Positions 1 through 8,488 of a DNA stretch of 36,606 nt are shown piece by piece; the stretch's first letter is position 1; each line of letters begins with the position of its first letter. The notes under the pieces were generated by a model that did no database searches, had not been told where the DNA came from, and saw nothing but the letters and a program-made list of their open reading frames with translations. The stretch comes from Gallionellaceae bacterium (GTDB taxonomy: Bacteria > Pseudomonadota > Gammaproteobacteria > Burkholderiales > Gallionellaceae). Made by a program: the position numbers and the translations under genes. The stretch lies in NCBI GenBank assembly GCA_030834965.1, contig JAUQWW010000013.1, positions 1 to 36,606 of the forward strand, given 5' to 3'.

Positions 1-256
1 CACCTCTTCGAGGTTCCCTGCGTTGCTCGACTGGTCAGGCTTCCTCATAAACTCGCACGATCCGCTACGCGGCCACGTGCTCAAACATATTCGTCAGAAT
101 TCCCTGACCAGCCTCCGCTACTCGGTGGCGGATGAGGGGAAATGGGCGGTGTGCCAAGAGAGCATCAAGATCAACAACTATTGGAAAGCACAATGTTTAT
201 ATCCTCCAATGTTTAAGGAGTGCAATAAGTTGCCTCCTTAATTTCACTAGGACAGG
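1..256. other. Left-edge stretch without a convincing gene; inverted repeat
   Basis: I see no supported gene here. A 72-codon open frame (23-241, plus) has no recognisable domain and no good ribosome binding site, so I do not call it. A perfect 9-bp inverted repeat (CTGGTCAGG at 31-39, CCTGACCAG at 103-111) encloses a 63-bp loop holding a smaller GCACG/CGTGC pair. The stretch looks like a structured intergenic element, possibly the edge of a dispersed repeat, but the window ends before its left limit. It lies just downstream of the minus-strand HNH gene, so it could also act in 3'-end formation; no T-run supports that. Confidence 0.35.
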
Positions 257-958
257 TTAATAAAATCTAGACTTATCAATATAGTCGCGATATTTTTGAT
301 TCTGCCGCTTAACATAATCTCCAAGTTCTCCTGACTCAATTAACTCGAAACTTTTTATTTTCGCATCAAGAATTGTCTTAAACATCATTTTCCCCATTTT
401 GTTATTAACACGTAACTTGAATTCATTATTTTGCGGCACGATTTCTATATGAACTTTATCCTGAACAAGGTGGTGAATGCCAGAAGCCGCTATCTTCCAT
501 CTAATCGAACCAATGAATGTCTTTAACCTCCTGGCATAACGACGTCTTGATTCCATTAAGCCACTAGCAGCTTGGGTCGAGGTTAAGTTATCGCAGCAAA
601 CTTCCCCCACCTCCATTGCGCCCCACTTTTCGTGCTGAACAAGAAAAACATATCTGATATTGTTGCCGCAGCATTCACACGTTCCAGTCAGATCGCCCAA
701 GTCATCATAGCCAATATGCTCCCATCCAAATTTGGGGGGTATTTTTCCATGCTCGGAAGCGTGACATCCTTTGCACAGAGTTTCACATAACTCTGATGGA
801 TACTCCCAAGGCTTGAACCCTTGCAGGTATTGCTTATGGTGAACTTGGAGTATTACCCCATCCGCTAGTGTTCTTCCACAAACAGCGCATGCTCCGCCAT
901 CTAGGCGAATAACTTCATCACGAAATGCTTTCCAATTTTTGTTGTTGTATGACTTCAT
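257..958 (-). CDS. HNH-like protein with two zinc-binding modules
   Basis: This is a 233-residue protein with an HNH-nuclease-like N-terminus. CxxC at C24/C27, the HH pair at H40-H41 and LCxxCH at C62/C65/H66 match the zinc-stabilised beta-beta-alpha-metal pattern of HNH families. A second Cys cluster follows (C94, C96, C97 and C121-C122) around a conserved-looking stretch with WGAMEVG, which suggests another zinc site. The C-terminal third is charged and unrecognised. There is no signal peptide or membrane segment. The gene is visibly richer in A+T than its neighbours and is flanked by repeat-rich DNA, which suggests horizontal acquisition. It could be a standalone nuclease, a defence or mobile-element leftover, or a non-catalytic zinc protein. 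The HNH fold assignment is fairly sure; the substrate is unknown. Confidence 0.75.
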   Translation of the reverse strand: MKSYNNKNWKAFRDEVIRLDGGACAVCGRTLADGVILQVHHKQYLQGFKPWEYPSELCETLCKGCHASEHGKIPPKFGWEHIGYDDLGDLTGTCECCGNNIRYVFLVQHEKWGAMEVGEVCCDNLTSTQAASGLMESRRRYARRLKTFIGSIRWKIAASGIHHLVQDKVHIEIVPQNNEFKLRVNNKMGKMMFKTILDAKIKSFELIESGELGDYVKRQNQKYRDYIDKSRFY

Positions 959-981
959 CGCACTCGCTAGCTAGCTCTTGA

Positions 982-1000
982 GTGGGCACGGAGTGCCCAC
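982..1000. repeat. Perfect 7-bp hairpin at edge of repeat tract
   Basis: GTGGGCA (982-988) and TGCCCAC (994-1000) form a perfect stem around a 5-nt loop. It lies 24 bp upstream of the HNH start and opens a 320-bp tract of hairpins. A similar GGGGCAC/GTGCCCC stem recurs at 1101-1121, so the two may belong to one repeat family. No T-run follows on either strand, so it is not a standard terminator. Confidence 0.5.
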
Positions 1001-1043
1001 GTAAGGATTCTGAATTTTCGCTTATCATTTCCCCTGTGCGCCG

Positions 1044-1166
1044 CCTCGATCAGCCGCAAGTGAGCGGGGATTTAGGTGAGCACTGTTCGAGCTCCGCAGT
1101 GGGGCACGTTTTGTGTGCCCCGCCAGGGCGAGTTGCGCAGCCCCGCTCACTTGCGGCTGATCGAGG
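1044..1166. repeat. 26-bp perfect inverted repeat enclosing a nested hairpin
   Basis: The 26 bases at 1044-1069 are the exact reverse complement of 1141-1166. The 71-bp interior carries a second hairpin, GGGGCAC (1101-1107) with GTGCCCC (1115-1121). Such long perfect arms are not expected by chance and suggest a small mobile or REP-derived (BIME-like) element about 123 bp long. The open frames that cross it on both strands are low-complexity translations of the repeat and are not called as genes. Confidence 0.8.
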
Positions 1167-1209
1167 GAACCCCGCAGGGGCGGCAAACCGGGGGCGACTT
1201 CTTTTGGTT

Positions 1210-1260
1210 ACTTTTCTTGGCAAGACAAGAAAAGTGACTGGCTGCCGGGCCACCCCCGGC
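1210..1260. repeat. Dispersed-repeat-like double hairpin
   Basis: ACTTTTCTTG (1210-1219) pairs perfectly with CAAGAAAAGT (1226-1235), and GCCGGG (1244-1249) pairs with CCCGGC (1255-1260). The surrounding text, a lysine-rich hairpin followed by a CCGGGCCACCCCCGG core, resembles a dispersed repeat I recall from several beta- and gammaproteobacterial genomes, where it is often mis-annotated as a small hypothetical protein. That resemblance is from memory; the pairing is seen directly. Confidence 0.6.
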
Positions 1261-1274
1261 GGTTTTGCTAGTGT

Positions 1275-1305
1275 CGTTCATGCTTCGACAGGCTCAGCAC
1301 GAACG
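1275..1305. repeat. REP-like palindrome with CTTCGACAGGCTCAG core
   Basis: CGTTCATGCT and AGCACGAACG are inverted with a single mismatch around an 11-nt loop. The core CTTCGACAGGCTCAG is a familiar dispersed palindromic-repeat sequence in proteobacteria. The same core, in the opposite orientation, forms the last codons of murE (22745-22763), and related copies form its first codons (24237-24279), so the family is active or has been active in this genome. It ends 10 bp short of the stop codon of the AAA+ ATPase gene at 1315. Confidence 0.75.
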
Positions 1306-1314
1306 GATTAATAA

Positions 1315-2166
1315 CTACCGCCTCCCTGCCCAATCCCTCGCAAACTGCCACCCCACTCTCCCGCTGCGCGACCCGCGTGCCAACGCCCATTGCAACGCCG
1401 CCCGCCGCGTAGCCTCATCCATCTCACCCAACAATCCAAAGTGCCGCAACCAATGCGCCGCAATCTCCAAATACTCATCCTGCGAAAACGGATAAAACGA
1501 AACCCACAACCCAAATCGCTCTGACAAGGAAATCTTTTCCTCCACACTTTCCGCCGGATGCACCTCCTCGCCGACATGCTGCGTCGCCAGATTTTCCTGC
1601 ATGTATTCCGGCATCAGGTGGCGGCGGTTGGAGGTGGCGTAGATCAGCAGGTTGTCGGAGAAGGCCACCAGCGAACCGTCGAGCGCGGCTTTCAGCGCCT
1701 GGTAGCCCGGCTCTTCGGCGTTGAAGGAAAGGTCGTCGCAATACAGGATGAAGCGTTCCTGGCATCCGGCGACCAGCGCGATGATGTGCGGCAGATCGGC
1801 CAGCGCCAGCTTGCTGACTTCGATTAGGCGCAGCCCATCTTGCGCATATTCATTGAGCAGCGCCTTGACCAGCGAGGATTTGCCTGTGCCGCGCGAACCG
1901 GTGAGCAGCACGTTGTTGGCCGGACGGCCTTGCACGAACTGGCGGGTGTTCTGTTCGATGAGTTGTTTCTGGTTTTCGATGCCGAGCAGATCGACAAGGC
2001 GGATGTGGTGGTATTGCGGCACAGGAACCAGCCGGCCCTGTTCCCAGCGAAACGCGTGGGCGGCGCTCCAGTCCGGCGCACTTAGCTGTGCGGGCTTGGG
2101 CAGTGTGCGCTCCAGCCGTTCCATCAGACGTTCGGCGCGGTCAAGAAAACGATCGAGTTTGTCCAT
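1315..2166 (-). CDS. AAA+ ATP-binding protein, DUF815 family
   Basis: This 283-residue P-loop protein matches the DUF815 ATPases, whose role is not established. The Walker A motif is GSRGTGKSS, preceded by NNVLLTG. A Walker B-like ILYCDDLSF and a sensor-like LLIYATSNRRHLMP follow, in normal AAA+ order. The N-terminal 60 residues form a helical, charged region typical of the family. I start at 2166 (MDKLDRF). The open frame runs 26 codons further upstream, but those codons read through a dispersed repeat (2191-2219) and look non-native. The gene is downstream of argJ in the same direction but separated by the repeat element, so co-transcription is uncertain. Family assignment is strong; cellular function is unknown. 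Confidence 0.85.
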   Translation of the reverse strand: MDKLDRFLDRAERLMERLERTLPKPAQLSAPDWSAAHAFRWEQGRLVPVPQYHHIRLVDLLGIENQKQLIEQNTRQFVQGRPANNVLLTGSRGTGKSSLVKALLNEYAQDGLRLIEVSKLALADLPHIIALVAGCQERFILYCDDLSFNAEEPGYQALKAALDGSLVAFSDNLLIYATSNRRHLMPEYMQENLATQHVGEEVHPAESVEEKISLSERFGLWVSFYPFSQDEYLEIAAHWLRHFGLLGEMDEATRRAALQWALARGSRSGRVGWQFARDWAGRR

Positions 2167-2190
2167 ATGCGGGGATCCAGAAATAAACAA

Positions 2191-2315
2191 CTCGTCATTC
2201 CCGGCAGGCGGGAATCCAGCAATGCTAAAGTTTCTGCGCAGCAAACAAACGTATTTTGTACCGCTGCGCGGGGATATTCAATTATCTGGATTCCCGCCTG
2301 CGCGGGAATGACGAG
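2191..2315. repeat. 125-bp element with dRS3-like terminal inverted repeats
   Basis: The left arm (2191-2219) and right arm (2286-2315) are near-perfect reverse complements. Each holds ATTCCC and GGGAAT around a GC-rich centre; the right arm has exactly 8 nt between them. This is the pattern of the Neisseria dRS3 repeat (ATTCCCN8GGGAAT). The 66-bp interior is less GC-rich and has no gene. The right arm directly abuts the TAG stop of argJ (2316-2318), and the left arm lies 24 bp upstream of the ATPase start. It could be a MITE-like element, and its hairpins could also act as a transcript stabiliser or attenuator between the two genes. Confidence 0.75.
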
Positions 2316-3545
2316 CTAGGAGCGATAGCTGGCGTTGATCTTCACGTAATCGTAAGAAAAATCGCAGGTCCACACTTTGGCAGAAGCAGCACCGCGTTCA
2401 AGCATGACGCGGATGGTGATGTCGCTCTGCTGCATCACGCGCTGCCCGTCTTCTTCGCGGTAGCTGGCGGCGCGCCCGCCGTGTTCGGCTACCAGCACGT
2501 CGTCGAGATACATGCGGATGCGCTGCACATCGAGGTCGGCCACACCAGCGTAGCCGATGGCGGCCAGGATGCGGCCAAGATTGGGATCGGAAGCAAAGAA
2601 CGCGGTCTTTACCAGCGGAGAGCGCGCCACGGCATAGGCGATCTGCTTGCATTCCGCGACGCTGCTGCCGCCTTCCACCTGCACAGTGATGAATTTGGTT
2701 GCGCCCTCGCCGTCGCGCACGATGGCTTGCGCCAGCAGCGTGGCGACCTCGGTCACCACCGCCTGCAATTGTGCGTAGCCCTCGCTTGTTGTCTCGGTGA
2801 TGGCAGGCGCGCTGCTCTTGCCAGTGGCGATCAGCATCAGCGCGTCGTTGGTGGAGGTATCTCCATCCACGGTGATGCAGTTGAACGAGGCATCCGCAGC
2901 CTGCGTCACCATCTGTTGCAGCAGGTGATGTGACACGGCGGCATCGGTGGCGATGTAGCCCAGCATGGTGGCCATGTTGGGGTGGATCATGCCGGAACCC
3001 TTGGCGATGCCGGTGACGGTCACGGTTGCGCCTTCTATGCTGATCTGCCGCGACACGGCCTTGGCGACGATGTCGGTGGTCATGATGGCTTGCGCCGCGT
3101 CATGCCAGTTGTCCGCGCGCAGGTTGGCCATGCAGGCAGGCAGCCCGGCGACCAGCCGCGCCAGCGGCAGCGGCTCCATGATCACTCCGGTGGAGAACGG
3201 CAGCACCTGGGCTTCCTCGCAATCCAGCATGGCGGCGGCTTCGGCGCAAGTGGCACGCGCTGCGGCCAGCCCCGGTTCGCCGGTGCCCGCGTTGGCGTTG
3301 CCGGTGTTGATCACCAGCGCGCGTATGCCCTTGCCTGCCGCCAGGTGCTCGCGCGCGACGATGACCGGCGCGGCACAGAAGCGATTTTGCGTGAATACAC
3401 CCGCCACCGTGGACATGGGATCAATCTGGATGACCAGCAAATCCTTGCGATTCGGCTTCTTGATGTTCGCTTCCGCCGTACCCAGCAGCACGCCCTTGAC
3501 GGGCAGCAGGTCGCGGACAGCGGGAGGTTGCAGATTGACGGGCAT
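2316..3545 (-). CDS. argJ: Bifunctional glutamate N-acetyltransferase / ornithine acetyltransferase
   Basis: ArgJ moves the acetyl group from N-acetylornithine to glutamate, recycling acetyl groups in cytoplasmic arginine synthesis; bifunctional forms can also use acetyl-CoA. The 409-residue protein is full length. The autoproteolysis motif [14 protein letters not shown] is present, with the nucleophilic Thr at about residue 193, where the precursor splits into alpha and beta chains. TTDIV and the C-terminal NxSY-type end (INASYRS) also fit. A GGAGG ribosome site sits 8 nt before the ATG at 3545. The start lies 17 nt after the stop of the cyclic-nucleotide-fold gene, so the two are probably co-transcribed. 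The sequence alone does not settle mono- versus bifunctionality. Confidence 0.97.
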   Translation of the reverse strand: MPVNLQPPAVRDLLPVKGVLLGTAEANIKKPNRKDLLVIQIDPMSTVAGVFTQNRFCAAPVIVAREHLAAGKGIRALVINTGNANAGTGEPGLAAARATCAEAAAMLDCEEAQVLPFSTGVIMEPLPLARLVAGLPACMANLRADNWHDAAQAIMTTDIVAKAVSRQISIEGATVTVTGIAKGSGMIHPNMATMLGYIATDAAVSHHLLQQMVTQAADASFNCITVDGDTSTNDALMLIATGKSSAPAITETTSEGYAQLQAVVTEVATLLAQAIVRDGEGATKFITVQVEGGSSVAECKQIAYAVARSPLVKTAFFASDPNLGRILAAIGYAGVADLDVQRIRMYLDDVLVAEHGGRAASYREEDGQRVMQQSDITIRVMLERGAASAKVWTCDFSYDYVKINASYRS

Positions 3546-3562
3546 GAATTGCGCCTCCTGAG

Positions 3563-4060
3563 CTAGTAGCGGCCGCCTTGCTGGAAGATGTAGTTGCTCA
3601 TCTCCACCGACTGCATGTTCATGCGCCGCACGATACCATGCACATGACGCACAACTCCGCGCATCACGTAATACACAATGGCCGGGTTGGTATTGAGCAG
3701 CCCCTCAAAGCGCTTGCGGTCAAGCAGCAGCACCCTGCTGTCGCTCTTGGCCACCACGGTAGCGCTGATCTGCGTGGCAGAACCACCGACAAAACCGATA
3801 ATGCCGGCCAGGTCACCCGGCTTGAGCATGTGCAGCGTCATCTTTTCTCCGCCGGTGATGGCGGTAGCCTCGACGTCGCCGCTGGCCAGGATGAGAAGGG
3901 TATCTTTCAGGCTGCTCGCGCCCGGCTGCAGGATGAATTCACCCGCCTTGTAATCGCGCACGGTAATGATGTTTGCGAGCGCTTCAATTTCGGCGTCACG
4001 CAACTCCTCCGTCAGGGTGGAGTTGTACAGGGTCTGCAGGATCAAATCATCAGTAGTCAT
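3563..4060 (-). CDS. Cyclic-nucleotide-binding-fold protein without DNA-binding domain
   Basis: This 165-residue protein has a Crp-like cNMP-binding beta-roll (about residues 20-120: [35 protein letters not shown]), then a helical tail ([27 protein letters not shown]). It ends without a helix-turn-helix, so it is not a Crp/Fnr transcription factor. The phosphate-binding cassette is degenerate: GDLA (82-85) replaces GE(L/I)A and no arginine follows where cAMP-binding proteins have R-S/T-A. It may therefore bind another ligand or act as a protein-interaction module. AAGGAGGG precedes the ATG closely. It lies between secA and argJ; whether that reflects function is unknown. Confidence 0.85.
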   Translation of the reverse strand: MTTDDLILQTLYNSTLTEELRDAEIEALANIITVRDYKAGEFILQPGASSLKDTLLILASGDVEATAITGGEKMTLHMLKPGDLAGIIGFVGGSATQISATVVAKSDSRVLLLDRKRFEGLLNTNPAIVYYVMRGVVRHVHGIVRRMNMQSVEMSNYIFQQGGRY

Positions 4061-4074
4061 ACCCCCTCCTTAAA

Positions 4075-4215
4075 AGTTTACATAGCGAAGAAATCGTAGC
4101 GAGCGTGCTGACATTGTGGGAGCACGGAGCACAGGCACCGGAGTGTACGTTACAGTACATGAGGATGCCGAGCACCGCGTGACCCCAATGCCAGCTCGCG
4201 CAGTAGATTTATGCG
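4075..4215. repeat. Probable dispersed repeat between secA and the cNMP-fold gene
   Basis: The 167-bp gap after secA has no supported gene. It contains short recurring words (GAGCACGGAGCAC, GAGCACCGCG) and a TGTAC-GTTACA-GTACA hairpin at about 4143-4158, followed by CTCGCGCAGTAGATTTAT. The overall wording resembles an interspersed element I associate with Gallionella-type genomes, but I cannot confirm copies from this window. No T-run terminator is visible for secA. A 70-codon minus-strand frame here is low-complexity and overlaps the secA 3' end in another frame, so I do not call it. Confidence 0.35.
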
Positions 4216-4227
4216 CTATGTATTGCA

Positions 4228-6939
4228 TCAACCCAATTTGCCGTGGCATTGCTTGTATTTTTTGCCGGAGCCGCACGGACAAGGGTCATTGCGCCCGACC
4301 TTATCACCGGCGCGCACAAACGGCTGGTGCTCTTCCGCATCACCCGTCTGCCCAAGCGCTTCCTCGTAGTCGGCATGATGGTAATGCACGTTTTCCGGCG
4401 CCTGCGGCGCTTCCACCGCTTCCACAGCCTGTTCGTCGCGGATCTGCACGTTCATCAGCACCTGGGTGACATCGCGCTTGATTGTTTCCAGCATATTGGA
4501 AAACAATTCAAACGCCTCACGCTTGTATTCCTGCTTGGGGTTTTTCTGTGCATAGCCGCGCAGGTGAATGCCCTGGCGCAGGTGGTCGAGCGCCGCCAGG
4601 TGTTCGCGCCAATGCGTATCGAGGCTTTGCAGCATGACGATGCGCTCATACTGGTGCATCGCTTCCGCGCTTACTATGTTCACCTTGGCCTCATATTGCT
4701 GCTGTGCCGCCTGTACCACACGCTCGCGCAAGCCGTGCTCGTCGAGCTTTTTATCCTGTTCCAGCCATTGCACGAGTGGCAGGTTCAACTGATATTCTGC
4801 GGCCAATGCTTTTTCCAGCGACGGCACATCCCACTGCTCCTCCATGCTTTGCGGCGCGATATATTCGCTGATAGTGTCGTTCAACACCCCATCGCGCATC
4901 GCCGCAATCGTCTCGGAAATATCCTGGCTTTCCAGCAGCTCGTTGCGCTGCTGGTAGATCACCTTGCGCTGGTCGTTGGCGACATCGTCGTATTCGAGGA
5001 TTTGCTTGCGCATGTCGAAGTTGCGCGCCTCGACCTTGCGCTGTGCATTCTCAATCGCGCGCGTGACCCAGGTATGCTCGATCGCCTCGCCTTCCGGCAG
5101 CTTGAACTTGTTCATGATCGCGGCAACGCGGTCGGAAGCGAAAATCCTCAGCAGCGGATCTTCGAGCGACAGGTAGAAACGGCTGGAGCCGGGGTCGCCC
5201 TGACGTCCGGAGCGGCCGCGCAACTGGTTGTCCACCCGCCGCGACTCGTGGCGCTCGGTGCCGATGATGTGCAGGCCGCCGCTGGCCAGCACTTGTGCAT
5301 GCACCTGCTGCCACTCCGCGCGCAATTTGTCGATTTGCTGGTTGCGTATCGCCTCATCCAGGCTGTCATCGTTGCGCAGATGATCGACTTGCTTTTCCAC
5401 ATTGCCGCCCAGCACGATGTCGGTGCCGCGGCCTGCCATGTTGGTGGCAATGGTGACCATCTTGGGGCTGCCCGCCTGCGCCACAATTTCGGCTTCGCGC
5501 GCATGCTGCTTGGCATTGAGCACCTGGTGCGGCAGCTTTTCCTTTTGCAGCAGGCCCGACAGCAACTCCGATGTTTCAATCGAGGTCGTGCCCACCAGCA
5601 CCGGCTGGCCGCGCTGGTAGCAATCGCGGATATCCGCGATCACTGCCCGATATTTCTCTTGCGCAGTCAGGTACACCTTGTCCATCATGTCCTTGCGGAT
5701 GGTCGGACGATGCGGCGGAATGATTACGGTTTCCAGGTTGTATATCTGCTGGAACTCATAGGCTTCGGTATCCGCCGTACCGGTCATGCCGGCCAGCTTG
5801 CCGTACATGCGGAAGTAATTCTGGAAGGTGATGGATGCCAGCGTCTGGTTTTCCTTCTGGATGGGCACGCCTTCCTTGGCCTCCACCGCCTGATGCAGGC
5901 CATCGGACCAGCGCCGTCCGGCCATCAGACGGCCGGTGAATTCGTCCACGATAATGACTTCGCCGTCCTGCACCACATAGTGCTGGTCGAGGTGATACAG
6001 CGCATGCGCGCGCAACGCGGCATACAGATGATGGATCAGCGTGATGTTGGCTGGGTCATACAGGCTGCCGCCTGCGGGCAGCAATCCACTCTGTGCCAGC
6101 AGCCGTTCCGCATGCTCGTGGCCTGATTCGGTCAACAGGATCTGGTGGTTTTTCTCATCCACGCTGTAATCGCCGGGACCATCCTCGACCTGCTGGCGTT
6201 CCAGGTTGGGAACCAGCTTGTCCATGCGCACGTAGATATCGACATTATCTTCCGCCTGCCCGGAAATGATCAGCGGCGTGCGCGCCTCGTCAATCAGGAT
6301 GGAGTCCACCTCGTCCACAATGGCGTAATTCAGCCCGCGCTGATAGCGCTCAGCGGCCTGGGTCGCCATGTTGTCGCGCAGATAGTCAAAGCCGAATTCA
6401 TTGTTGGTACCGTAGGTAATATCCGCCCCGTAAGCAGACTGCTTGTCGGCATGATCCATCTGCGACAGGATGACGCCGACGGAAAGCCCCAGGAAGCGGT
6501 ACAGGCGGCCCATCCACTCGGCATCGCGTGCCGCCAGGTAATCGTTTACCGTCACCACATGCACGCCCTTGCCAGCCAGCGCATTCAGATACGCCGGCAG
6601 GGTCGCCATCAGGGTCTTGCCTTCGCCGGTGCGCATTTCTGCGATCTTGCCGTAATGCAGCGTCATGCCGCCCACCAGTTGCTCGTCGAAATGGCGCATC
6701 TGCAGCACGCGCCGGCCGGCCTCGCGCACTACGGCAAATGCCTCCGGCAGCAAGGCATCCAGGGATTCACCCTGGCTGTGGCGCTGCTTGAAGGCATCTG
6801 TCTTGCGCTGCAACTCTTCATCTGACAGCTTCGCGACGTCCGCTTCAAGCGCGTTAATCGTCTGCACGGTCTGGCGGTATTGTTTAAGCAGGCGGTCGTT
6901 GCGGCTACCGAAAATACTTTTCAGCAAATTGGAAATCAT
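4228..6939 (-). CDS. secA: Preprotein translocase ATPase SecA
   Basis: SecA is the cytosolic motor that pushes unfolded preproteins through SecYEG. The 903-residue length is normal. Visible parts in order: Walker A MRTGEGKT (about 102-109), the [15 protein letters not shown] Walker B region, the preprotein-binding segment, NBD2 with [15 protein letters not shown] and [21 protein letters not shown], the helical scaffold/wing, and the C-terminal zinc/SecB-binding [14 protein letters not shown]. All key residues are intact. The gene follows the M23 peptidase, but a strong terminator (7011-7041) separates them, so secA likely has its own promoter in the AT-rich 6940-7010 gap. No secM-like arrest gene is seen upstream. 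Confidence 0.99.
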   Translation of the reverse strand: MISNLLKSIFGSRNDRLLKQYRQTVQTINALEADVAKLSDEELQRKTDAFKQRHSQGESLDALLPEAFAVVREAGRRVLQMRHFDEQLVGGMTLHYGKIAEMRTGEGKTLMATLPAYLNALAGKGVHVVTVNDYLAARDAEWMGRLYRFLGLSVGVILSQMDHADKQSAYGADITYGTNNEFGFDYLRDNMATQAAERYQRGLNYAIVDEVDSILIDEARTPLIISGQAEDNVDIYVRMDKLVPNLERQQVEDGPGDYSVDEKNHQILLTESGHEHAERLLAQSGLLPAGGSLYDPANITLIHHLYAALRAHALYHLDQHYVVQDGEVIIVDEFTGRLMAGRRWSDGLHQAVEAKEGVPIQKENQTLASITFQNYFRMYGKLAGMTGTADTEAYEFQQIYNLETVIIPPHRPTIRKDMMDKVYLTAQEKYRAVIADIRDCYQRGQPVLVGTTSIETSELLSGLLQKEKLPHQVLNAKQHAREAEIVAQAGSPKMVTIATNMAGRGTDIVLGGNVEKQVDHLRNDDSLDEAIRNQQIDKLRAEWQQVHAQVLASGGLHIIGTERHESRRVDNQLRGRSGRQGDPGSSRFYLSLEDPLLRIFASDRVAAIMNKFKLPEGEAIEHTWVTRAIENAQRKVEARNFDMRKQILEYDDVANDQRKVIYQQRNELLESQDISETIAAMRDGVLNDTISEYIAPQSMEEQWDVPSLEKALAAEYQLNLPLVQWLEQDKKLDEHGLRERVVQAAQQQYEAKVNIVSAEAMHQYERIVMLQSLDTHWREHLAALDHLRQGIHLRGYAQKNPKQEYKREAFELFSNMLETIKRDVTQVLMNVQIRDEQAVEAVEAPQAPENVHYHHADYEEALGQTGDAEEHQPFVRAGDKVGRNDPCPCGSGKKYKQCHGKLG

Positions 6940-7010
6940 TGTTTATTTTTTCTGGACTTAATTCTTGAATTCTGGTCTTGGAAACTTCAGTTATTTGGGG
7001 CGCTACAAAC

Positions 7011-7041
7011 AAAAAAGGGTGAGGCGACACACCTCACCCTT
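7011..7041 (-). terminator. Rho-independent terminator after the M23 peptidase gene
   Basis: Read on the minus strand, AAGGGTGAGG and CCTCACCCTT form a perfect 10-bp stem with a 7-nt loop, and the descending arm runs into a T-run (the A-run at 7011-7016 on plus). It ends the M23 peptidase transcript 18 bp after its stop codon and insulates secA from it. Confidence 0.9.
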
Positions 7042-7059
7042 GCACAAATCCAGCGCTCA

Positions 7060-7944
7060 TCAACCCGCGGCGTCTTGCAGGAAACGCTGTGGATTCTGGG
7101 CGATGCCCTTGTATCTCACTTCAAAGTGCAGGTGACTGCCGGTGGAACGGCCTGTGCTACCTACCCTGGCAATCTCCTGTCCGCGCCGCACAACCTCCCC
7201 GACTTTGACCAGCAGACTGGAAGCATGCGCATAGCGCGTAACGATATCATTGCCATGGTCAATCTCAACCATTTTACCATACTGCGGGTGGAAATCTGAG
7301 TACACCACGATACCGCCAGCCGAGGCTTGAATCGGCGTTCCTTCCGGCACCATGAAGTCCACCCCTTCATGCATTGCGTTCTGCCCGGTAAAGGGGTCGA
7401 TACGCCAGCCGAAGTTGGATGAGTGCATTCCAGCGATGACGGGCGTCCTGGAAGGGAGCAGCTTTTTGTTGAGGCGGTTCTGCAATTGCAGGGTTTCCAG
7501 CGCAACCAGCTTGTCATTGCGATCGTTCAGCAATGCCGACAGGCGGTCCAGTTGCTGATTCAGGCTTTCCAAAGATATGTCCTGCTGCATTGCCGGCACA
7601 TAAGGCCCGCCTTGCGCCGGCGGCTGATCGAAGTTGAACTCCTGCGGTTTCATGCCGTTCAATTTGGCCAAACGCGCACCCAGCGTATCCAGCCGCAGCA
7701 ACTGCGCCTGCATCTGGCCCAGGCGCACCGCCATCGCATTCAGGCCCTCGTGCATATAGGATTGCTGCTTCTGCTGCCCGTCGACCAACGTGATTGGCTG
7801 AGTTCCAGCATTGCTGCGTTGCACCGCAAATCCTGCCGCAAAGAGCAGTCCGCCGGCAAGCAAGGCCGCCATAAGCAGGTGTCTGCCGCCGAGTGTGATG
7901 CTGTATGCTTTTGCAAAGCGATTGGAAACTATAATAATATCCAT
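7060..7944 (-). CDS. M23 (LytM-type) peptidoglycan peptidase, membrane-anchored
   Basis: The 294-residue protein has a single N-terminal membrane anchor (about 21-41), a coiled-coil-rich periplasmic stem (about 55-160) and a C-terminal LytM domain. All zinc and catalytic positions are present: H192 and D196 (HEGVD), H240 (RYAH), and H271/H273 (HLHFEV). It should therefore be an active glycyl/DAP endopeptidase rather than an EnvC/NlpD-type degenerate activator, although it may still regulate amidases. An AGGGGAA ribosome site precedes the ATG. It is divergent from the dciA-like gene with only 18 bp between start codons. A similar gene beside secA/lpxC is common in betaproteobacteria. Confidence 0.92.
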   Translation of the reverse strand: MDIIIVSNRFAKAYSITLGGRHLLMAALLAGGLLFAAGFAVQRSNAGTQPITLVDGQQKQQSYMHEGLNAMAVRLGQMQAQLLRLDTLGARLAKLNGMKPQEFNFDQPPAQGGPYVPAMQQDISLESLNQQLDRLSALLNDRNDKLVALETLQLQNRLNKKLLPSRTPVIAGMHSSNFGWRIDPFTGQNAMHEGVDFMVPEGTPIQASAGGIVVYSDFHPQYGKMVEIDHGNDIVTRYAHASSLLVKVGEVVRRGQEIARVGSTGRSTGSHLHFEVRYKGIAQNPQRFLQDAAG

Positions 7945-7962
7945 GTTCCCCTCATAAGTTTC

Positions 7963-8403
7963 ATGCTGATGACCGTGTCGCTACGTTTGAACTCATATCT
8001 CGACGCCAGCCCGGAACTGCACAGGCTGGCCGACAAAGTCGCGCAGCAGCACATACTGCAACGGTACTACGAACAGGTTGCCCCGCCCTCGCTGGCACGC
8101 GCCAGCCATGTGGTGTATCTGGAACGGAATATCCTGCTGCTAGCCGCAGACAATGGCGCGGTTGCCGCAAAATTGCGCCAGCTTGCTCCGGAATTGGCCC
8201 AGCTGTTCCGGGACAGGGGGCACGAGGTTACTGGAATTCAGGTAAGGGTGCAAGTGACCTTCCCGCCTGCCAAACGCAACACACCTCCCACTTCACTTAG
8301 CGACACCGGACGACAAAACTTGAACGATCTAGCCGAAAAACTGCCGGATTCGCCATTGAAAAACGCACTGCAGCGCCTCGCCCGGAACCAGAAGAAGGGA
8401 TAA
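7963..8403 (+). CDS. dciA: DciA-like protein (DUF721)
   Basis: This 146-residue protein fits the DUF721/DciA family, the ancestral bacterial factor that helps load the replicative helicase DnaB. Visible features are an N-terminal helical/beta module (LRLNSYLDASPELHRLADKV; HVVYLERNILLLAADNGAVAAKLRQLAPEL) and a predicted beta-strand pair (VTGIQVRVQV), followed by a disordered, polar C-terminal tail. I place the start at 7963; ATG 7969 and GTG 7975 are alternatives and no good ribosome site precedes any of them. A TATAAT at 7930-7935 could be its -10 box, giving a very short leader. It is the only plus-strand gene amid a minus-strand block and converges on the 66-residue membrane protein gene. 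Confidence 0.75.
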   Translation: MLMTVSLRLNSYLDASPELHRLADKVAQQHILQRYYEQVAPPSLARASHVVYLERNILLLAADNGAVAAKLRQLAPELAQLFRDRGHEVTGIQVRVQVTFPPAKRNTPPTSLSDTGRQNLNDLAEKLPDSPLKNALQRLARNQKKG

Positions 8404-8488
8404 GGGAATTCTGCCTGCAACGGGAGGCAACCCCGCTGCCGTTCTGCCTTTGCCAAGGGTAAATGGCTCAGGACAAGCGTAACCAGGA

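Noticed and set aside
982-1311. 109-codon plus-strand frame and overlapping frames in the left repeat tract
   Set aside because: They translate palindromic repeats, have no proper ribosome site and match no family I know.
2167-2244. Upstream extension of the DUF815 ATPase by 26 codons
   Set aside because: The extra codons read through a dRS3-like repeat arm and the family start MDKLDRF fits better.
4243-6126. 627-codon open frame on the plus strand
   Set aside because: It lies antisense to the fully intact secA, its product is low in recognisable motifs and rich in His/Arg/Leu, as expected from GC-rich shadow frames.
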